A stretch of 55,822 nucleotides of DNA, from IMG/VR virus record IMGVR_UViG_3300020469_000059, positions 1-55,822 of that record, one strand, 5' to 3'. The position numbers were made by a program, and so were the translations under genes. This document shows, piece by piece, positions 19,408 through 27,859 of the stretch; within the stretch, counting starts at the first letter, position 1, and each line of letters opens with the position of its first letter. The stretch is from a virus. The notes beneath the pieces were generated by a model, which had not been told where the DNA came from, ran no database searches, and saw only the letters and a list, made by a program, of their open reading frames with translations.

Positions 19408-21196
19408 AGCTGATCAGACTGGTATCTGGATTATTGAGCGCACCGCTAAGACTTTTAATCGTAACCTGTTTCCTGAACCCCGCATCCTTCTCGTCTTTCG
19501 GTGGATCGATAGCCACTAACCCCATACGCTGGCGAGCGCAATCAAGAGCCAGAAACGCAGCATCTGCCAAGTCTGGACTGCGACCGAACCGTGCCTTGAA
19601 CTCTGGTTTCGACTCGATCTTCACTCTCAGCGTGCCTGTTCCCTTAGTCATGTCGTAGTTTCTGGCGCACATTTCTTGTGCAAGATCCGACGATACACCG
19701 TAAATTTGCTTAGTTCTCAGCAGTTCCTTGCCGACGAACCAGAGTTCAGAGACTCGATTCGTGTAGAGTTCGGCTCCGGTTAGCTGGCTATTCATGCTGA
19801 CCCGCTTGTCTGATCCTTTCCCGCCGAAGGTAACCCGCATAAAATCACTAGACCACTCACCAGCCAACACGTCGCAGAATGGCGCACCCGCTCCGGTCGA
19901 GTCGAGTGCCACGTTATTAGCAGAGATATTGCGGCGTTTACAGTGGTCGATAATCTGATGAACGATTTGATAGGTTCGGGGAACCGCTTTATTAGTGGCG
20001 TCGTCGTTTAGGTGTATGGCTTCTCCTAACTTGCAGACGTATTGACCGTTTCGGGCGTATCCTACTTCAGCGGTATACAGAATCGTCCGGTCGCCGCCGT
20101 TAGTGAAAGCCGGATCTATTCCGGCAACAACGGTTGGTTTATCCGCCCAATCTACTTCCCCCATCGCGCCACCTTTGGTCAACTCTGCCTCAGAGTAGAT
20201 TCCCGTCGTTTCGTCAGAGTCGAAAAAGACTGCGCGAACCATCCGCATATATCCTCTGGACTCCGGCCCCAATAACGCCCTGTCTTCCGCCAGCTTCTCA
20301 GCGGTAGGTAGCCAAGGATATTTAACCTCTCCTAACGTAATGTTAGGACTCCGCTCTCCGTCCAGTCTAATATATTTACCGTTCCATTTAGTAGTCCACC
20401 TGTCAGCGGTCTGCGTATCTACGGACTCCCAGCCCTTCTTCGGCTCTGACCAGACACCAAACGCATCAAATCTGCTGTTCGGGTTGGACATACCAATCAT
20501 TTGAAATGACGGGTTTTTCGACAGGTTGGTCAGGCCAGCCTGCAAGATGCTCTCAGAGAGTTCTGAAAGCTCGTCTCCGATCATGATCACCCGCTTTTGC
20601 TTGATTCCGATGAATTTTCCGATGGCTTCTCGCGTCTTAGATTTTTCCGCTGCGATAAGCGAAAGACCAGCTCTCTCGATAAGCGTGCCGTTTTCATCGA
20701 TGTAGGCAGCGTTTCCTATCGAATCCCGTATCTTGATCGGCGCACCATCGATCACGGACAACAAGGACATTACTGAACCCCATATCCTTTTTCGTGCTTC
20801 CCGTAGCGTGGTTGAGGTCATCAGAACCAGCGTATCGCGTGGCTGAGATAGCCACTGGACGATGCCCCATGCGGCCATTGTGTGGGACTTTCCACTACTG
20901 GCTGACCCGCCGACCGCCAGATACTTGTGCTTAATAGCAGCCCGAATCATTTGTTCCGCCCAAGGATGTCGAACCATCATATGCTCTGGCAGTTCTTCCC
21001 TATTCCAGAGTTCGTCGCAGACTCGCCAGAAATAAAACTCCTTGGCCTTGTCGTTCGGGTGGTGCGCGAAACCGTATAACAACGCAGTGAGGAGACTGGT
21101 GGGCTGGATCATTAGACCGCCCACGTCCATTTTCTTGGATTGTGGGTCGATGCGCGGCTCCAGAACGCGCTTGCGCTTGTCTGCTTCTGAGGGCAT
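19406..21196 (-). CDS. terL: Terminase large subunit (596 aa)
   Basis: Packages DNA: an N-terminal ATPase and a C-terminal RNase H-fold nuclease. Numbering from the ATG at 21196, Walker A is GGSASSGKS (Lys103) and Walker B is VIMIGDEL. The nuclease domain shows GIDPAF (Asp361), NNVALDSTGAG and SPDLADAAFLALD. The ATG at 21196 is preferred over a TTG at 21259, which would extend the protein across the small terminase start. Length fits large terminases. Unusually, the small subunit is divergent on the other strand with only 10 bp between starts, and no Shine-Dalgarno sequence is seen. The gene ends inside palindromic element copy 1. Confidence 0.95.
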   Translation of the reverse strand: MPSEADKRKRVLEPRIDPQSKKMDVGGLMIQPTSLLTALLYGFAHHPNDKAKEFYFWRVCDELWNREELPEHMMVRHPWAEQMIRAAIKHKYLAVGGSASSGKSHTMAAWGIVQWLSQPRDTLVLMTSTTLREARKRIWGSVMSLLSVIDGAPIKIRDSIGNAAYIDENGTLIERAGLSLIAAEKSKTREAIGKFIGIKQKRVIMIGDELSELSESILQAGLTNLSKNPSFQMIGMSNPNSRFDAFGVWSEPKKGWESVDTQTADRWTTKWNGKYIRLDGERSPNITLGEVKYPWLPTAEKLAEDRALLGPESRGYMRMVRAVFFDSDETTGIYSEAELTKGGAMGEVDWADKPTVVAGIDPAFTNGGDRTILYTAEVGYARNGQYVCKLGEAIHLNDDATNKAVPRTYQIVHQIIDHCKRRNISANNVALDSTGAGAPFCDVLAGEWSSDFMRVTFGGKGSDKRVSMNSQLTGAELYTNRVSELWFVGKELLRTKQIYGVSSDLAQEMCARNYDMTKGTGTLRVKIESKPEFKARFGRSPDLADAAFLALDCARQRMGLVAIDPPKDEKDAGFRKQVTIKSLSGALNNPDTSLIS

Positions 21197-21206
21197 AATT
21201 GAGTTG

Positions 21207-21848
21207 ATGTCTGAAAAACCTATACGGGAGTGCGAAGCCGAAGCCTTGCGCCTTAACAAAGAAGGTTACAGTAATAGTTCGATTGGTCAACACATTGGAG
21301 TCCACCGCAACACAATTCGTAAATGGCTGAAGAAGCACGGAGTCGCTGCGAAGGTAAATGGAGACGTGTCAGACGGTAAGGTTCTCGACAACCTGATCCA
21401 CAATAAAAAAGTAAAGGACGAACACCTGAAACCGGACGACGACAAAGACCAGCTTAAAGAAGATATTGAAGAACACTTTAACGAGACGGTGAGTTCTGCG
21501 ATTGTAGAGGAGCGGTTCCGAGCCTCGAAAGAAGAGGACGTTACCCTCAACGAGATCGCAGAGGCCCAGAACTCACCAGCGGACAAATACCAGCACTACG
21601 TAGCCGCAGCCGGAATTAAGTTACTGCGTGACTCGATAAAGACCCTGCGCGGGCCGAGGACAATCCGCGAGATGTCTGAACTAGATCAACTCATTCGCCG
21701 TAACTTAGGTCTTAACGCGAAGACTGGTGGCGGTAGTAGCAAGATGCAGATCGATATTTCTATTCTCAACAACTCCAAAGCAGACAAAGGGGGAGGCGCG
21801 ATAAAACAGAAAAAAACGATTGACGCAGAGACCGGAAAAGAGATTTAA
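21207..21848 (+). CDS. terS: Terminase small subunit (213 aa)
   Basis: An N-terminal helix-turn-helix of the type used by small terminases to bind the packaging site is clear (EALRLNKEGYSNSSIGQHIG then VHRNTIRKWLKKHG, residues 11-44). A charged coiled-coil middle and a C-terminal segment (LDQLIRRNLGLNAKTGGGSS, about 160-180) typical of small terminases follow. I chose the ATG at 21207; an open frame continues upstream through the terL coding region but begins without a leader. A transcription-regulator role is an alternative, though the C-terminal half and its place next to terL favour terminase. Confidence 0.75.
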   Translation: MSEKPIRECEAEALRLNKEGYSNSSIGQHIGVHRNTIRKWLKKHGVAAKVNGDVSDGKVLDNLIHNKKVKDEHLKPDDDKDQLKEDIEEHFNETVSSAIVEERFRASKEEDVTLNEIAEAQNSPADKYQHYVAAAGIKLLRDSIKTLRGPRTIREMSELDQLIRRNLGLNAKTGGGSSKMQIDISILNNSKADKGGGAIKQKKTIDAETGKEI

Positions 21849-21858
21849 TACCGCTACA

Positions 21859-22089
21859 ATGTTCCAAGATCGTGAACCCGAAGTAGGGCCAAGATTCATT
21901 ACCCGAATAGATGAGGGTTCTGATTTTCGCTTTCCTGTCGATACCGCCGACGGTCTCTGGTATAGAGTAAGGCCGTCAACGGCTCGCGAAGTGTTCTACC
22001 TACAGTCGTTGCCGAAGGGCATCAGGGTTCTTGTGCCAGCGGAGGGCGACGGCCTTCTACTTAGAGGAGATTCAATACCAGTAAAATAA
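21859..22089 (+). CDS. Hypothetical protein (76 aa)
   Basis: ATG at 21859, 10 bp after the small terminase. The protein is small, beta-rich and charged (FRFPVDTADGLWYRVRPSTA, then FYLQSLPKGIRVLVPAEGDG). No recognisable domain, signal peptide or membrane span. It is probably co-transcribed with its neighbours, and its TAA overlaps the ATG of the next gene by one base. Confidence 0.5.
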   Translation: MFQDREPEVGPRFITRIDEGSDFRFPVDTADGLWYRVRPSTAREVFYLQSLPKGIRVLVPAEGDGLLLRGDSIPVK

Positions 22090-22262
22090 TGAAAAAAGAA
22101 TTAGATTGGCAGAATCTAGATATTATTCGTCTTTTCTTACTTCACCGTGAGGCAGACTTTGAGGAACACATAGAAGAATACGGGTTCGACTCTTCAGAAG
22201 CGGAAGATTACCGAGAAGAAATTATGAAGCTCCTGTGGGATAAAATGGAAGAAGTATTATGA
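22089..22262 (+). CDS. Small acidic helical protein (57 aa)
   Basis: ATG overlaps the preceding TAA (TAATG), and its TGA overlaps the next ATG (ATGA at 22259-22262), so it sits tightly in an operon. The product (MKKELDWQNLDIIRLFLLHR, then an acidic helix ending DKMEEVL) is very acidic. Such small acidic proteins can be DNA mimics or adaptors, but nothing here proves that. The tight overlaps on both sides are the main evidence that it is a real gene. Confidence 0.55.
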   Translation: MKKELDWQNLDIIRLFLLHREADFEEHIEEYGFDSSEAEDYREEIMKLLWDKMEEVL

Positions 22263-22672
22263 AACCCGAAACCCTATTCCGCCTCCACGAAGAGACGTGC
22301 AAGAAAACGCTCGACATCATGCGAGCAAAGAACAGCGACTACTGCGGTGGCACTGAGACCGTAGACGCGCTCGCTAATTTCAAGTCAGCTAAATCGTTAG
22401 GACTCCATCCGGTCACCGGATTGCTGTTGAGGATGCAGGATAAACTGATGAGGATTAAGTCGTTCGTGAACGATGGTCAGTTACAGGTAGCTGGCGAGTC
22501 AGTCGATGACGCCTGTGAAGATCTTGTGAATTACTCTATCTTAGCCAAAGCCCTCCTTACTGAGGAACGCGAGGAACACTGCGAGACGTGCGACGGGCCT
22601 GTGGAAGAGGACTGCGACAATATGTATTGTCCTGAGTATACTCCTAATAGGACAAAGCCGGATTTATTTTAA
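22259..22672 (+). CDS. DUF1599 (nucleotide-modification-associated) protein (137 aa)
   Basis: The first ~100 residues match the DUF1599 pattern: KNSDYCGG..DALANFKSAK, LGLHPVTGLLLRMQDKLMRI and a DDACEDLVNYSILAKAL helix. The family is a MazG-like all-alpha fold thought to act on nucleotides or to accompany nucleotide modification. The C-terminus adds a Cys-rich tail (HCETCDGPVEEDCDNMYC), possibly metal-binding and unusual for the family. The gene overlaps both neighbours by a few bases. Confidence 0.75.
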   Translation: MKPETLFRLHEETCKKTLDIMRAKNSDYCGGTETVDALANFKSAKSLGLHPVTGLLLRMQDKLMRIKSFVNDGQLQVAGESVDDACEDLVNYSILAKALLTEEREEHCETCDGPVEEDCDNMYCPEYTPNRTKPDLF

Positions 22673-23331
22673 TGAAAAATCTTTTCAAGATACTGACGCG
22701 AGAGGAAAGCGTTAAGACCGATAATTTAATGGGGGTTCTCTCCCCCTTCGGCGAGGTTGAAGTCATACCGGACGTAGAGGGTAATCTAGAGGGGTATACT
22801 GGTATGTGCGGAGATCTTAGACCCGAGGATTTTGAGACTAGAACTACAGCTTGGGATCTTTTATTTAAAGACCTCGCAGAGGAATATACGTGGGTTATTG
22901 AGGATGATGTCGCGTTCAATAAAAAGACAATCAAAAGTATCTTGGAGGCTCTTGAATCTGACAAATCTGATTTAATTTCAAATAAAATACACTCAAAAAA
23001 TAAACGGCCTCGTTGGGGGTGGTGGCACTTAAATTACCGATTTGAAGACTTTGAACTTTTGACTTCGCTGAATTGTTTTTGCAGGATATCACCGACCCTT
23101 ATTCAAAAAGTAAAGCAGCACCGAGATAAATACGGTAAGTTTATGTTCCATGAAATGCTCTTCCCTATCTTATCCGATACGAAACTAGATTTTATGGTAA
23201 CTCACTTTAGGGAATATTTTAATAACTTCCATTGGTCCGAGTCAAAAATCGATCTGGACTCGGTCTCAGAGTATGCCGTATATCACCCCGTTAAGTCGGA
23301 TCGTAGACACACAGATATCTGTAAATTGTGA
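22672..23331 (+). CDS. Glycosyltransferase-like protein (219 aa)
   Basis: A GT-A-like metal-binding motif WVIEDDVAF lies at about residue 75, preceded by an acidic region and followed by helices and an aromatic patch (RPRWGWWHLNYRF). A DxD-type motif here normally binds a nucleotide-sugar and a divalent metal. The gene is visibly more AT-rich than its neighbours, hinting at separate acquisition. It sits in the replication block, away from the other glycosyltransferases, so its target may be DNA, a nucleotide or cell surface. The family assignment rests on a short motif. Confidence 0.5.
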   Translation: MKNLFKILTREESVKTDNLMGVLSPFGEVEVIPDVEGNLEGYTGMCGDLRPEDFETRTTAWDLLFKDLAEEYTWVIEDDVAFNKKTIKSILEALESDKSDLISNKIHSKNKRPRWGWWHLNYRFEDFELLTSLNCFCRISPTLIQKVKQHRDKYGKFMFHEMLFPILSDTKLDFMVTHFREYFNNFHWSESKIDLDSVSEYAVYHPVKSDRRHTDICKL

Positions 23332-23816
23332 TAATCGGAGTAGACAACGGATTGGATGGCGGACTCTGCGCCATATCGAAACACGACGGCAGTCTCATCG
23401 ATAAAATCCGTATGCCTACTCTCCAGATGTCGAAGAAGAAAGAGATCGACATCCGTAAGGTCCATCAATGGATAATGGATCTGAACACCTCCTTTATATT
23501 TGCGGTCGAGGAACCTCTAGCTCACGCGAAGAGTAGCCAAGCGGTTCGGTCAATGGCGATCTCGTTCGGCAAGCTAGTCGGCATGGCTGAGTCCCACGAC
23601 TACGAAAACATAATGCGTGTGTCAGTCCACAAGTGGCAGAAAGTCATGCTGGGCAGAGTCCCGAAAGGCAAGACCAAAGAAGTTGCGTTGGGGCTAGCGA
23701 ATCAGTTAGAGCCGTCAGAGAACTGGCTGGCTAATAAACGATGCCGGACGCCGCACGACGGCATGATCGATGCCTACCTTATCGCCCGATATATTTGGGG
23801 TGGTAAAAAAAGTTGA
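23328..23816 (+). CDS. RuvC-like Holliday junction resolvase (162 aa)
   Basis: RNase H fold of the RuvC type: MIIGVDNGLDGGLC (Asp6) at the N-terminus, VEEPLAHAKS with the second acidic residue at about 63-64, and PHDGMIDAYLIARY near the C-terminus with the last aspartates. It would cut four-way junctions during recombination or before packaging. The start is GTG at 23328, overlapping the previous TGA (GTGA), and the length is normal for phage RuvC proteins. Confidence 0.85.
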   Translation: MIIGVDNGLDGGLCAISKHDGSLIDKIRMPTLQMSKKKEIDIRKVHQWIMDLNTSFIFAVEEPLAHAKSSQAVRSMAISFGKLVGMAESHDYENIMRVSVHKWQKVMLGRVPKGKTKEVALGLANQLEPSENWLANKRCRTPHDGMIDAYLIARYIWGGKKS

Positions 23817-23850
23817 TTTTTTTCTGGACGTATCACATCCCTTCAATTAT

Positions 23851-23868
23851 TTGTCTGTTCATAGACAA
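23851..23868 (+). promoter_or_regulatory. TTGTCT/AGACAA inverted repeat before the helicase gene
   Basis: TTGTCT (23851-23856) and AGACAA (23863-23868) flank a 6-base spacer and end 3 bases before the ATG at 23872. It could be a small leader hairpin or an operator half-site pair. It is short enough to be chance. Confidence 0.3.
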
Positions 23869-23871
23869 TAA

Positions 23872-25164
23872 ATGAAGACGCTATATCCGAAACAACAAGA
23901 CGCTCTCGACTTCTTCCTAGCGAAGCACAAGTTGAATTTGAACTCACTCGACACTAGCCATGTCGGGACTGGTAAGACCGTAGTGGCCGCTCATCTGGCC
24001 GATGCTTTGAATAGACCCGTTGCGGTCTTGTGTCCGAAGGCAGTGATCCCGTCATGGGAGCGTGAGCTTAAAGAGACTGGCATCGAGCCGCTATTCGTTC
24101 TCAACTACGAGAAGATCAGGACGGGCCGGACGGACTTCATGTCCAAGCGTGGCAAGAAGATCATGACGTGGAACTTACCTAAAAACACATTAGTGTTAGT
24201 GGACGAGGTTCACAGATGCAAAGGGCCGTATACGCAAAACGCGCAGTTGTTAGTTTCTCTCGTCGCACAAGGCTACTCGATTCATGCGATGAGTGCGACT
24301 GCCGCCGAAGACCCTACCGAGATGCGGCCAGTCGGTTACGCGCTGGGTCTGCACAACCTCAACAAAGCGGAGGACGGTGTCAAAAGTTGGTTCGGGTGGA
24401 TGATGCAATACGGATGCACTCAGAACCAGTGGAACGCGTGGGAGCTTCGGCGTAAGACTAAACTCAGTGACCTTAATAAGGTCATGTATGGTAAGAATGT
24501 TAAACGGCTCACAGTTGATGACTTTCCCGATTCCTTTAAAGCGAACCGCGTATTCGTGGAGCCGATTGCGTTTGGCTCTGCTGCCAAGATCGCTAAGGCG
24601 TATAAAGATTTAGACATCACTCCTGAGATCATCACCAATCTTCTAGAGAACGGAACTGTGGAGGACAGCGATTGGGTTCTGGTTAACCTACTACGCGCTC
24701 GCCAGCTAGCCGAGTCGCTCAAGGCCAAAGACATGGCAGACATGGCGAAAGATCACGTCGAGCAGGGACACAGTGTTGTGCTGTTCGTCAACTTTACGGA
24801 GACGGCCCAGACACTCCAGCAGTTGTTGGATTGTCCTGCTATCGTTGGTGGTCAGTCGGCTGAAGAACGGCAACAGATCATAGACAATTTCCAAGATGAC
24901 AATGAACACGTCATCGTGGTCAACATCGCTGCTGGCGGAACCGGAATCTCACTTCACGACATCAATGGCGAGAGGCAACGGATCTCATTGATCTCCCCTA
25001 CCTTTAACGTCAAGGATCACCTACAGGCGTTGGGCCGTATCCACCGCAACGGAGCGAAGAGCGACGCCGTCCAAAAGATTCTGGTTGCTAGTGATTCAAT
25101 CGAGGAACACGTTATGCGAGTTGTCGAAGAGAAATCGGATAACCTGAACACTTTGCATCAATGA
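23872..25164 (+). CDS. SF2/SNF2-type DNA helicase (430 aa)
   Basis: Helicase motifs in order: Q-like start YPKQQDALDFF, motif I HVGTGKTVVAA (Lys35), motif II LVLVDEVHRC (Asp111-Glu112-Val-His114), motif III AMSATA, the C-terminal RecA-like domain from about residue 300, and motif VI QALGRIHRNG. This is an ATP-driven superfamily II translocase, most similar to the small phage SNF2-like helicases, probably acting in replication or recombination. Its last bases overlap the start of the next gene (ATGA at 25161). Confidence 0.85.
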   Translation: MKTLYPKQQDALDFFLAKHKLNLNSLDTSHVGTGKTVVAAHLADALNRPVAVLCPKAVIPSWERELKETGIEPLFVLNYEKIRTGRTDFMSKRGKKIMTWNLPKNTLVLVDEVHRCKGPYTQNAQLLVSLVAQGYSIHAMSATAAEDPTEMRPVGYALGLHNLNKAEDGVKSWFGWMMQYGCTQNQWNAWELRRKTKLSDLNKVMYGKNVKRLTVDDFPDSFKANRVFVEPIAFGSAAKIAKAYKDLDITPEIITNLLENGTVEDSDWVLVNLLRARQLAESLKAKDMADMAKDHVEQGHSVVLFVNFTETAQTLQQLLDCPAIVGGQSAEERQQIIDNFQDDNEHVIVVNIAAGGTGISLHDINGERQRISLISPTFNVKDHLQALGRIHRNGAKSDAVQKILVASDSIEEHVMRVVEEKSDNLNTLHQ

Positions 25165-25508
25165 ATACAGATAACAAAATTAAAGGACTCACCAAATATA
25201 AACAGGCCGTTGTCGAAAAAGTCTGCTCACTAATATCAGATGAGTTCTCAATCGAAATAGATGACCTTTTTGAAATATCGAGAGCTTACCAATACTCAGT
25301 TCCGAGATCTGTTGCGGCTGCGCTACTGCACAAAAACTTCGGAATCCCGCAACAGACCATCGCGGATTATTTCGGCTACGTATCACACAGCAGCGTCCCT
25401 CATGCGGTCAGATCGATTGACCGTAAAATCAACACCGACCCTGATTTAAGGTCTATTATCCGAAACATCTTGAAAAGCGTTGCTAAAGAAATTAAACCAA
25501 CTAAATAG
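25161..25508 (+). CDS. DnaA domain IV-like DNA-binding protein (115 aa)
   Basis: Residues about 45-90 (SVPRSVAAALLHKNFGIPQQ then TIADYFGYVSHSSVPHAVRS) follow the DnaA domain IV pattern (R.VA..L......I...FG...H.SV.HA...I), the part that recognises DnaA boxes. No AAA+ ATPase domain is present, so it could not act as a complete initiator. It may mark a phage origin, compete with host DnaA or regulate transcription. It lies between helicase and exonuclease genes, consistent with replication. The match is from motif memory, not a search. Confidence 0.6.
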   Translation: MNTDNKIKGLTKYKQAVVEKVCSLISDEFSIEIDDLFEISRAYQYSVPRSVAAALLHKNFGIPQQTIADYFGYVSHSSVPHAVRSIDRKINTDPDLRSIIRNILKSVAKEIKPTK

Positions 25509-25512
25509 AATT

Positions 25513-25932
25513 ATGAAAAAATTATTCATATTAGCACTATGCGTCACTCCGATTGCCGCAGTATTGTTTAGCTCCGCCTCGCCGGATCTCCCCAAACCTG
25601 TCGCGGAAGAAGTCAACGAAGAACCTGAACAAATCAGCGCGTCCGTCCTCCTGTCTAAGTGGCAGTTGGAGAAGATGATGGGTAGTTTTAACAGCGAGGA
25701 CCATCCGTCGGATATGCGCGTTTTCACTTCTGTAGTCAAAAATTCTGCGGACGGCTGGCGTATCTCATCAACGCATTTGGTGCGTAACCCGAAGAATGTA
25801 ATCCTACCGACCACAGAGTATCACGTCATTGATTCGTCATACATCGATTTCTCTGGTAACCTCAGAGAGTGTGTGGAGTATGCGAGTTCCTATAAGGGCC
25901 ACCATGATTATATCGTTGTGCCACTGAAATAA
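25513..25932 (+). CDS. Secreted or membrane-anchored protein (139 aa)
   Basis: ATG at 25513 behind ACTAAATAGAATT. The N-terminus (MKKLFILALCVTPIAAVLFSS) is a signal peptide or membrane anchor, followed by an acidic linker (KPVAEEVNEEPEQ) and a beta-rich domain to the end (HDYIVVPLK). A cleavage site after Ala is possible; the cysteine at position 10 is not in a convincing lipobox. An exported protein among replication genes suggests modification of the host envelope, for example superinfection exclusion, but this is inference. Confidence 0.55.
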   Translation: MKKLFILALCVTPIAAVLFSSASPDLPKPVAEEVNEEPEQISASVLLSKWQLEKMMGSFNSEDHPSDMRVFTSVVKNSADGWRISSTHLVRNPKNVILPTTEYHVIDSSYIDFSGNLRECVEYASSYKGHHDYIVVPLK

Positions 25933-26016
25933 AATTTTGCCGAGAGAGTCCGGCAATTAAGACTTCGCTGACGGGGCAGTTAAGCTCTCACCCCGAACCA
26001 CTAACCAAAATAAAAT

Positions 26017-26178
26017 ATGAAAGGTATAGACAAAAAAATAAACGGAAGAAGAAAAAAAGAGTATACAGGGTTTGACCCATGTAGCTTTGCACCATACTTT
26101 GCTCCGGTCGGTATGTCACCTGCATCCAAGTATGCTAAGGGAAGACAAACTAATAAAACAAAACGTAGAAAAAAGTAA
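26017..26178 (+). CDS. Small basic protein (53 aa)
   Basis: ATG at 26017 after the AACCAAAATAAAAT leader. The protein is very basic at both ends (KGIDKKINGRRKKEYTGF, KGRQTNKTKRRKK) with an aromatic Pro/Phe middle (DPCSFAPYFAPVGMSP). It is probably a nucleic-acid-binding phage protein, but its family is unknown to me. It is followed four bases later by the next gene. An ~85-bp leader upstream contains a TTGCCG/CGGCAA hairpin (about 25938-25957). Confidence 0.5.
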   Translation: MKGIDKKINGRRKKEYTGFDPCSFAPYFAPVGMSPASKYAKGRQTNKTKRRKK

Positions 26179-26182
26179 CATT

Positions 26183-26524
26183 ATGAGAAAACTAGACAAG
26201 AGAAGTAACGATGAAAAAAGAAACGATGAAACCACCCAAAAGGTCTGTTCTCAAATAGACAGAATCTTTTCTTTAGACAAAGCCTGCAAAGGTCTTACTA
26301 GAGCAATCGAAGAATTCGACAAAGAACACGATAGTTCGATTTCTCTTTTTAATTCCTATTGGGTAGTTAGATACTGGCTAATCCAAGTCGGTAAAGAGCG
26401 TTACCAGAAAGTATTTAAAGATTACATTGAGAGGGGGGATGATATTTGTTTCCCGTCTGAAGGTCTTGAATCTATTATTAATGATTCAACAGAAGAAACT
26501 GATCTCTTCGGTAAATATGAGTAA
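26183..26524 (+). CDS. Hypothetical helical protein (113 aa)
   Basis: ATG at 26183. The N-terminus is basic and charged (MRKLDKRSNDEKRNDE), followed by helices with an aromatic patch (SISLFNSYWVVRYWLIQV). An acidic C-terminus ends EETDLFGKYE. No domain is recognised. The next gene starts inside its last codons (26517), so the two are probably translationally coupled. Confidence 0.5.
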   Translation: MRKLDKRSNDEKRNDETTQKVCSQIDRIFSLDKACKGLTRAIEEFDKEHDSSISLFNSYWVVRYWLIQVGKERYQKVFKDYIERGDDICFPSEGLESIINDSTEETDLFGKYE

Positions 26525-26741
26525 CCAACCAGACCATCAAGACACACTTACCGTAGCACGTCGAGATCGACTAAACGAATGTCTACACACTCTTTCTGCG
26601 TGGGTAGACAAGCAGACGCTCGTTGAACACAACCCCGACACAACGCTTGAAATTCTTCAAAGAAAGGTTCAAGAAGTAGTCCACTCCGTCGAGAAGGCGG
26701 GGTGGAACGCGATACCAGAACACAAGAAGGATAAAACATAA
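26517..26741 (+). CDS. Hypothetical helical protein (74 aa)
   Basis: ATG at 26517 overlaps the end of the preceding gene by 8 bases. The product (MSNQPDHQDTLTVARRDRLN, then LHTLSAWVDKQTLVE) is a small soluble helical protein with a basic C-terminus (PEHKKDKT). It ends two bases before the exonuclease start. No known family. Confidence 0.5.
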   Translation: MSNQPDHQDTLTVARRDRLNECLHTLSAWVDKQTLVEHNPDTTLEILQRKVQEVVHSVEKAGWNAIPEHKKDKT

Positions 26742-26743
26742 TT

Positions 26744-27838
26744 ATGAATACACCAGACCATCAAAGCAGAGGTCACGCGGAGTTCTCTCCGTCGAGCCTG
26801 AAGTATGTAGCCGCCTGTGCTGGCTATCAAGGGCGTGACGGCACGTCACCCGCTGCTGAGATGGGGACTCGTATTCATGAGGCTCTTGAAGTCTTCGATC
26901 CTTCCGCGCTCCACACTGAACAGGAGCATGAAATCTACGAGCAGATTGTTAAGATGGAGCAGGACTTCATGAGTAACTTCGCTGAGATCGAGGAAGAGCT
27001 TAACGAGATCCAAGTAGAGGTCGCGCTCGACGGCACTGAGACGTGGGGAACCTGTGACCGATTCTTGATCCTTAAAGGCAGTGACCGAGCGGTTATGGCT
27101 GACTACAAAACCGGAATCAGCATCATTGACCCGCCGGAAAAGAACTGGCAAGCGAAAGCATACACGACCGGAGCGTTCCAGAAGTATCCCGACATTAAGG
27201 AGATTGTATTCGCGTTCTACGTTCCGCAGCACAGTGCGACGCTGCACCACACGTTCACGCGAGAAGACCTCCCTACTCTGGTCGAAGACCTTAGCCGAGT
27301 CATTAAGGCTGGCGAAGAAGTAAGACCGAAGTGGGAGTCTGGCACGCCAGAGTTAGAGGAATGCACCCCGACTCAGTATTGCCGATTCTGTAGGCATGAA
27401 GATACCTGCCCTGCGTTAGGCGGACTCGTTATTAGTGTTGCCAAGAAACTCGATACCACTCTACCGGACATCGACCCGACCGACGTTGACAATCCGGCCA
27501 GACTCTCTGAGCTATTTAACATCGCGAAGATCGTAGAGAACTGGTCGATGTCGATTAAACGCAAAACACTCGACGCTCTTAAAGACGGCGAGCAGCTTGA
27601 CGGTCTTAAACTCCGCTCGATGGGCAGAACCAGAAAGATCTCCGATAATGCGACTTTTGTAAAAATCGCAAAAAAACATGGAATAGATCTGGACACGCTG
27701 CTGGATCAAGTTAATTTCCCCCTCGCCAAGGTTGCCAAAAAAGCGGGAGCCGACAGCAGACAATCTTTCCTCGACGAATGCACAGATGCAGGAATCGTAG
27801 AAACATCAGACGAGCGGCACTGTGTCGCGACTCAATAA
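26744..27838 (+). CDS. PD-(D/E)XK exonuclease, Cas4/RecB-like (DUF2800 type) (364 aa)
   Basis: The N-terminus has the SPSSLKYVAACAGYQGR start typical of DUF2800 and RecB-like nucleases. The nuclease core has Asp105 (TCDRF) and ADYKTG with Asp120 and Lys122, then Q-A-K-AY (NWQAKAYTTGAF). A Cys-rich YCRFCRHEDTC segment near residue 215 resembles the Cys cluster of the Cas4/AddB type. It probably resects double-stranded ends for recombination and works with the next gene, which encodes a putative single-strand-binding-like protein. Confidence 0.85.
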   Translation: MNTPDHQSRGHAEFSPSSLKYVAACAGYQGRDGTSPAAEMGTRIHEALEVFDPSALHTEQEHEIYEQIVKMEQDFMSNFAEIEEELNEIQVEVALDGTETWGTCDRFLILKGSDRAVMADYKTGISIIDPPEKNWQAKAYTTGAFQKYPDIKEIVFAFYVPQHSATLHHTFTREDLPTLVEDLSRVIKAGEEVRPKWESGTPELEECTPTQYCRFCRHEDTCPALGGLVISVAKKLDTTLPDIDPTDVDNPARLSELFNIAKIVENWSMSIKRKTLDALKDGEQLDGLKLRSMGRTRKISDNATFVKIAKKHGIDLDTLLDQVNFPLAKVAKKAGADSRQSFLDECTDAGIVETSDERHCVATQ

Positions 27839-27859
27839 ACCAAACCAATAATTGATATT

